Below are positions 5,405 through 6,277 of a stretch of DNA of 6,277 nt, one piece after another. The stretch's first letter is position 1, and the number at the start of each line of letters is the position of its first letter. The stretch is from Candidatus Heimdallarchaeota archaeon (GTDB lineage Archaea > Asgardarchaeota > Heimdallarchaeia > JABLTI01). A program made the position numbers and the translations under genes. Where the stretch lies: assembly GCA_030671945.1 (NCBI GenBank), contig DAOVHJ010000164.1, positions 1 through 6,277 on the forward strand, written 5' to 3'. The notes below the pieces were generated by a model. The model made no database searches. It was given only the letters and a program-made list of their open reading frames with translations, and was not told where the DNA came from.

Positions 5405-5421
5405 TATACTATAGCTTTTCC
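5405..5421 (-). promoter_or_regulatory. BRE plus TATA-like promoter for the CxxC membrane protein gene
   Basis: The minus strand reads GGAAAAG followed by CTATAGTATA, a purine-rich BRE-like block directly upstream of a TATA-like box. Its centre is about 25 bases from the ATG at 5384, so the transcript would start at or very near the start codon. Confidence 0.45.
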
Positions 5422-5510
5422 AAATAATAAAATTTATCATAAGAATATAGGGAAATAACAGAGAGATGTTCAGGACTCACTAATGAAGAATTATTAAATG
5501 AACTACTAAG

Positions 5511-5532
5511 ACTTTACAACCAAGACAAAAAA
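5511..5532 (+). repeat. 22-base intergenic element, copy 3
   Basis: It differs from copies 1 and 4 only at position 20 (A for G). It lies in the divergent space between the CxxC membrane-protein gene and the secreted-protein gene, 30 bases before the ATG at 5563. TTATTAAAT at 5491-5499 is a possible TATA box upstream. The following TTTTAG also matches the bases after copy 1. Confidence 0.85.
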
Positions 5533-5562
5533 TTTTAGTTCTCACAATACATAGTATTGATT

Positions 5563-6210
5563 ATGAAGGGGATAACTAGAGGATTTCAAATCATTATAAT
5601 TGGAACAATTCTATTAGTTGGAAACCAAATCGAATGTAAGGGAACAGAAGAAACTACAAGATCACTTAGTACAGATATAACGAACATTAGTTGGTCAAAA
5701 TTAGAACTTGTATATTTAAATGAAAACCATTCGAATTTCGAATTTAATATTGCTTTTGAAATCTCTAATCCCAATAATGAAGAAGTTACATTATCTTTTC
5801 CATATGCAGGAAGTACTTTTTTTGGAAATTCATCGATTTCATTTGATAATCGTAAATATGAATCATATGATCATACCTGGATTGGTGGACTATGTTGGGT
5901 AGGTAATGAAACGTTCCAACCAGGGATAACTAAGAAAAACATAAAATATTGGGTAAGTGTCACAGAGCAAGGTTTATTGGAATTACCAGATGGAAGATAT
6001 GATATTTGGGTTTTTGCTCATTGCTATGAGCCATTAGTTGAATATAATCACACAATAATCAGAATTAGAAATGGCATAGCAGATATAGATTATAATCCAC
6101 CAACAACAATTAGTTTAGGTATAAAACAAATGGGTGTAGTTTTAGGCATAAACTCGTGCTTAATTCTATTGGTAATAAATTCAAAGTACAAAAAAATGAA
6201 ACGATATTAG
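5563..6210 (+). CDS. Secreted, C-terminally anchored surface protein, unknown function
   Basis: This protein has 215 residues from the ATG at 5563. A TTG at 5557 is in frame but less likely. The N-terminus (MKGITRGFQIIIIGTILLVG) has a short basic segment and hydrophobic core as in a Sec signal peptide, ending near residues 21-27. The body is beta-rich, with an Ig-like strand pattern around FNIAFEISNPNNEEVTLSFP (61-80) and ELPDGRYDIWVFAHC (140-154). Cys111 and Cys154 could form a disulfide. N-glycosylation sequons are at N41, N55, N89, N115 and N162. A second hydrophobic segment at about 190-206 followed by KYKKMKRY is a typical C-terminal anchor with a basic inside tail. Ectodomains of this style, with a conserved 'isNP-n-e-vtl-fp' strand and 'lpdG-Y-iw' strand, are familiar from uncharacterised archaeal surface proteins. 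There is no Shine-Dalgarno sequence. The 22-base element is the only notable upstream signal. Confidence 0.8.
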   Translation: MKGITRGFQIIIIGTILLVGNQIECKGTEETTRSLSTDITNISWSKLELVYLNENHSNFEFNIAFEISNPNNEEVTLSFPYAGSTFFGNSSISFDNRKYESYDHTWIGGLCWVGNETFQPGITKKNIKYWVSVTEQGLLELPDGRYDIWVFAHCYEPLVEYNHTIIRIRNGIADIDYNPPTTISLGIKQMGVVLGINSCLILLVINSKYKKMKRY

Positions 6211-6243
6211 ACTAGATAAATGAAAACATATTCTTAAACTTAC

Positions 6244-6265
6244 ACTTTACAACCAAGACAAAGAA
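6244..6265 (+). repeat. 22-base intergenic element, copy 4
   Basis: It is identical to copy 1. It starts 33 bases after the stop of the secreted-protein gene and ends 12 bases before the window edge. CTTAAACT at 6233-6240 is a possible TATA-like stretch just upstream. By analogy with the other copies, a plus-strand start codon is expected about 15-55 bases beyond the window. Confidence 0.85.
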
Positions 6266-6277
6266 AAAGAATTAGAA

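Noticed and set aside
5586..5902. Open frames at 5586-5774 (minus) and 5720-5902 (plus, other frame)
   Set aside because: Both lie inside the secreted-protein gene, which has a signal peptide, anchor and regular sequon pattern.
535..6265. CRISPR array or transposon ends made of the 22-base element
   Set aside because: Copies are separated by 460 to 4,470 bases containing unrelated genes, are all in direct orientation, and there is no transposase or target duplication.

Overview
The window looks archaeal and most likely comes from an Asgard-type genome (Heimdallarchaeia or a relative). That assignment is inference. It rests on AT-rich DNA, TATA-like promoters with very short leaders, small PRC-barrel-like proteins, an FtsX-type permease of the style common in these genomes, and several small one-helix membrane proteins. 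No rRNA, tRNA, CRISPR array, transposase or phage gene is visible.

Layout. Positions 1-442 (minus) hold the N-terminal 147 residues of an FtsX/MacB-like ABC permease that runs off the left edge. Divergent from it is a small PRC-barrel-like protein (583-927, plus), then a complete S9-family serine peptidase (1102-2898, plus) with an intact Ser454/Asp537/His573 triad. A run of minus-strand genes follows: a four-helix membrane protein (3002-3481), a second PRC-barrel-like paralogue (3615-3989), a small membrane protein (4348-4692) and a CxxC-bearing single-pass membrane protein (4881-5384). The last gene (5563-6210, plus) is a secreted or surface-anchored protein with a signal peptide and a C-terminal helix.

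The main unexplained signal is a 22-base element that is nearly invariant in four copies (535, 1017, 5511, 6244). All copies are on the plus strand and intergenic. The first three each lie upstream of one of the three plus-strand genes. The fourth sits at the right edge and predicts another plus-strand gene just outside. No minus-strand gene has the element. The minus-strand genes instead have G-rich Shine-Dalgarno-like sequences (GGAGG or GGAG in four of five), which the plus-strand genes lack. The window may therefore hold two classes of gene start, one of them a motif-marked group.

A second signal is a pair of diverged short-hairpin arrays (about 4215-4328 and 4775-4860). They sit just 3' of the two small minus-strand membrane-protein genes and share a 13-base linker and a GCT-loop hairpin whose stem differs by compensatory changes. 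In the first locus the repeat stays open in frame just past the TAG stop of the preceding gene. The genes do not form an obvious pathway. The setting resembles a loose accessory neighbourhood of membrane and surface proteins.
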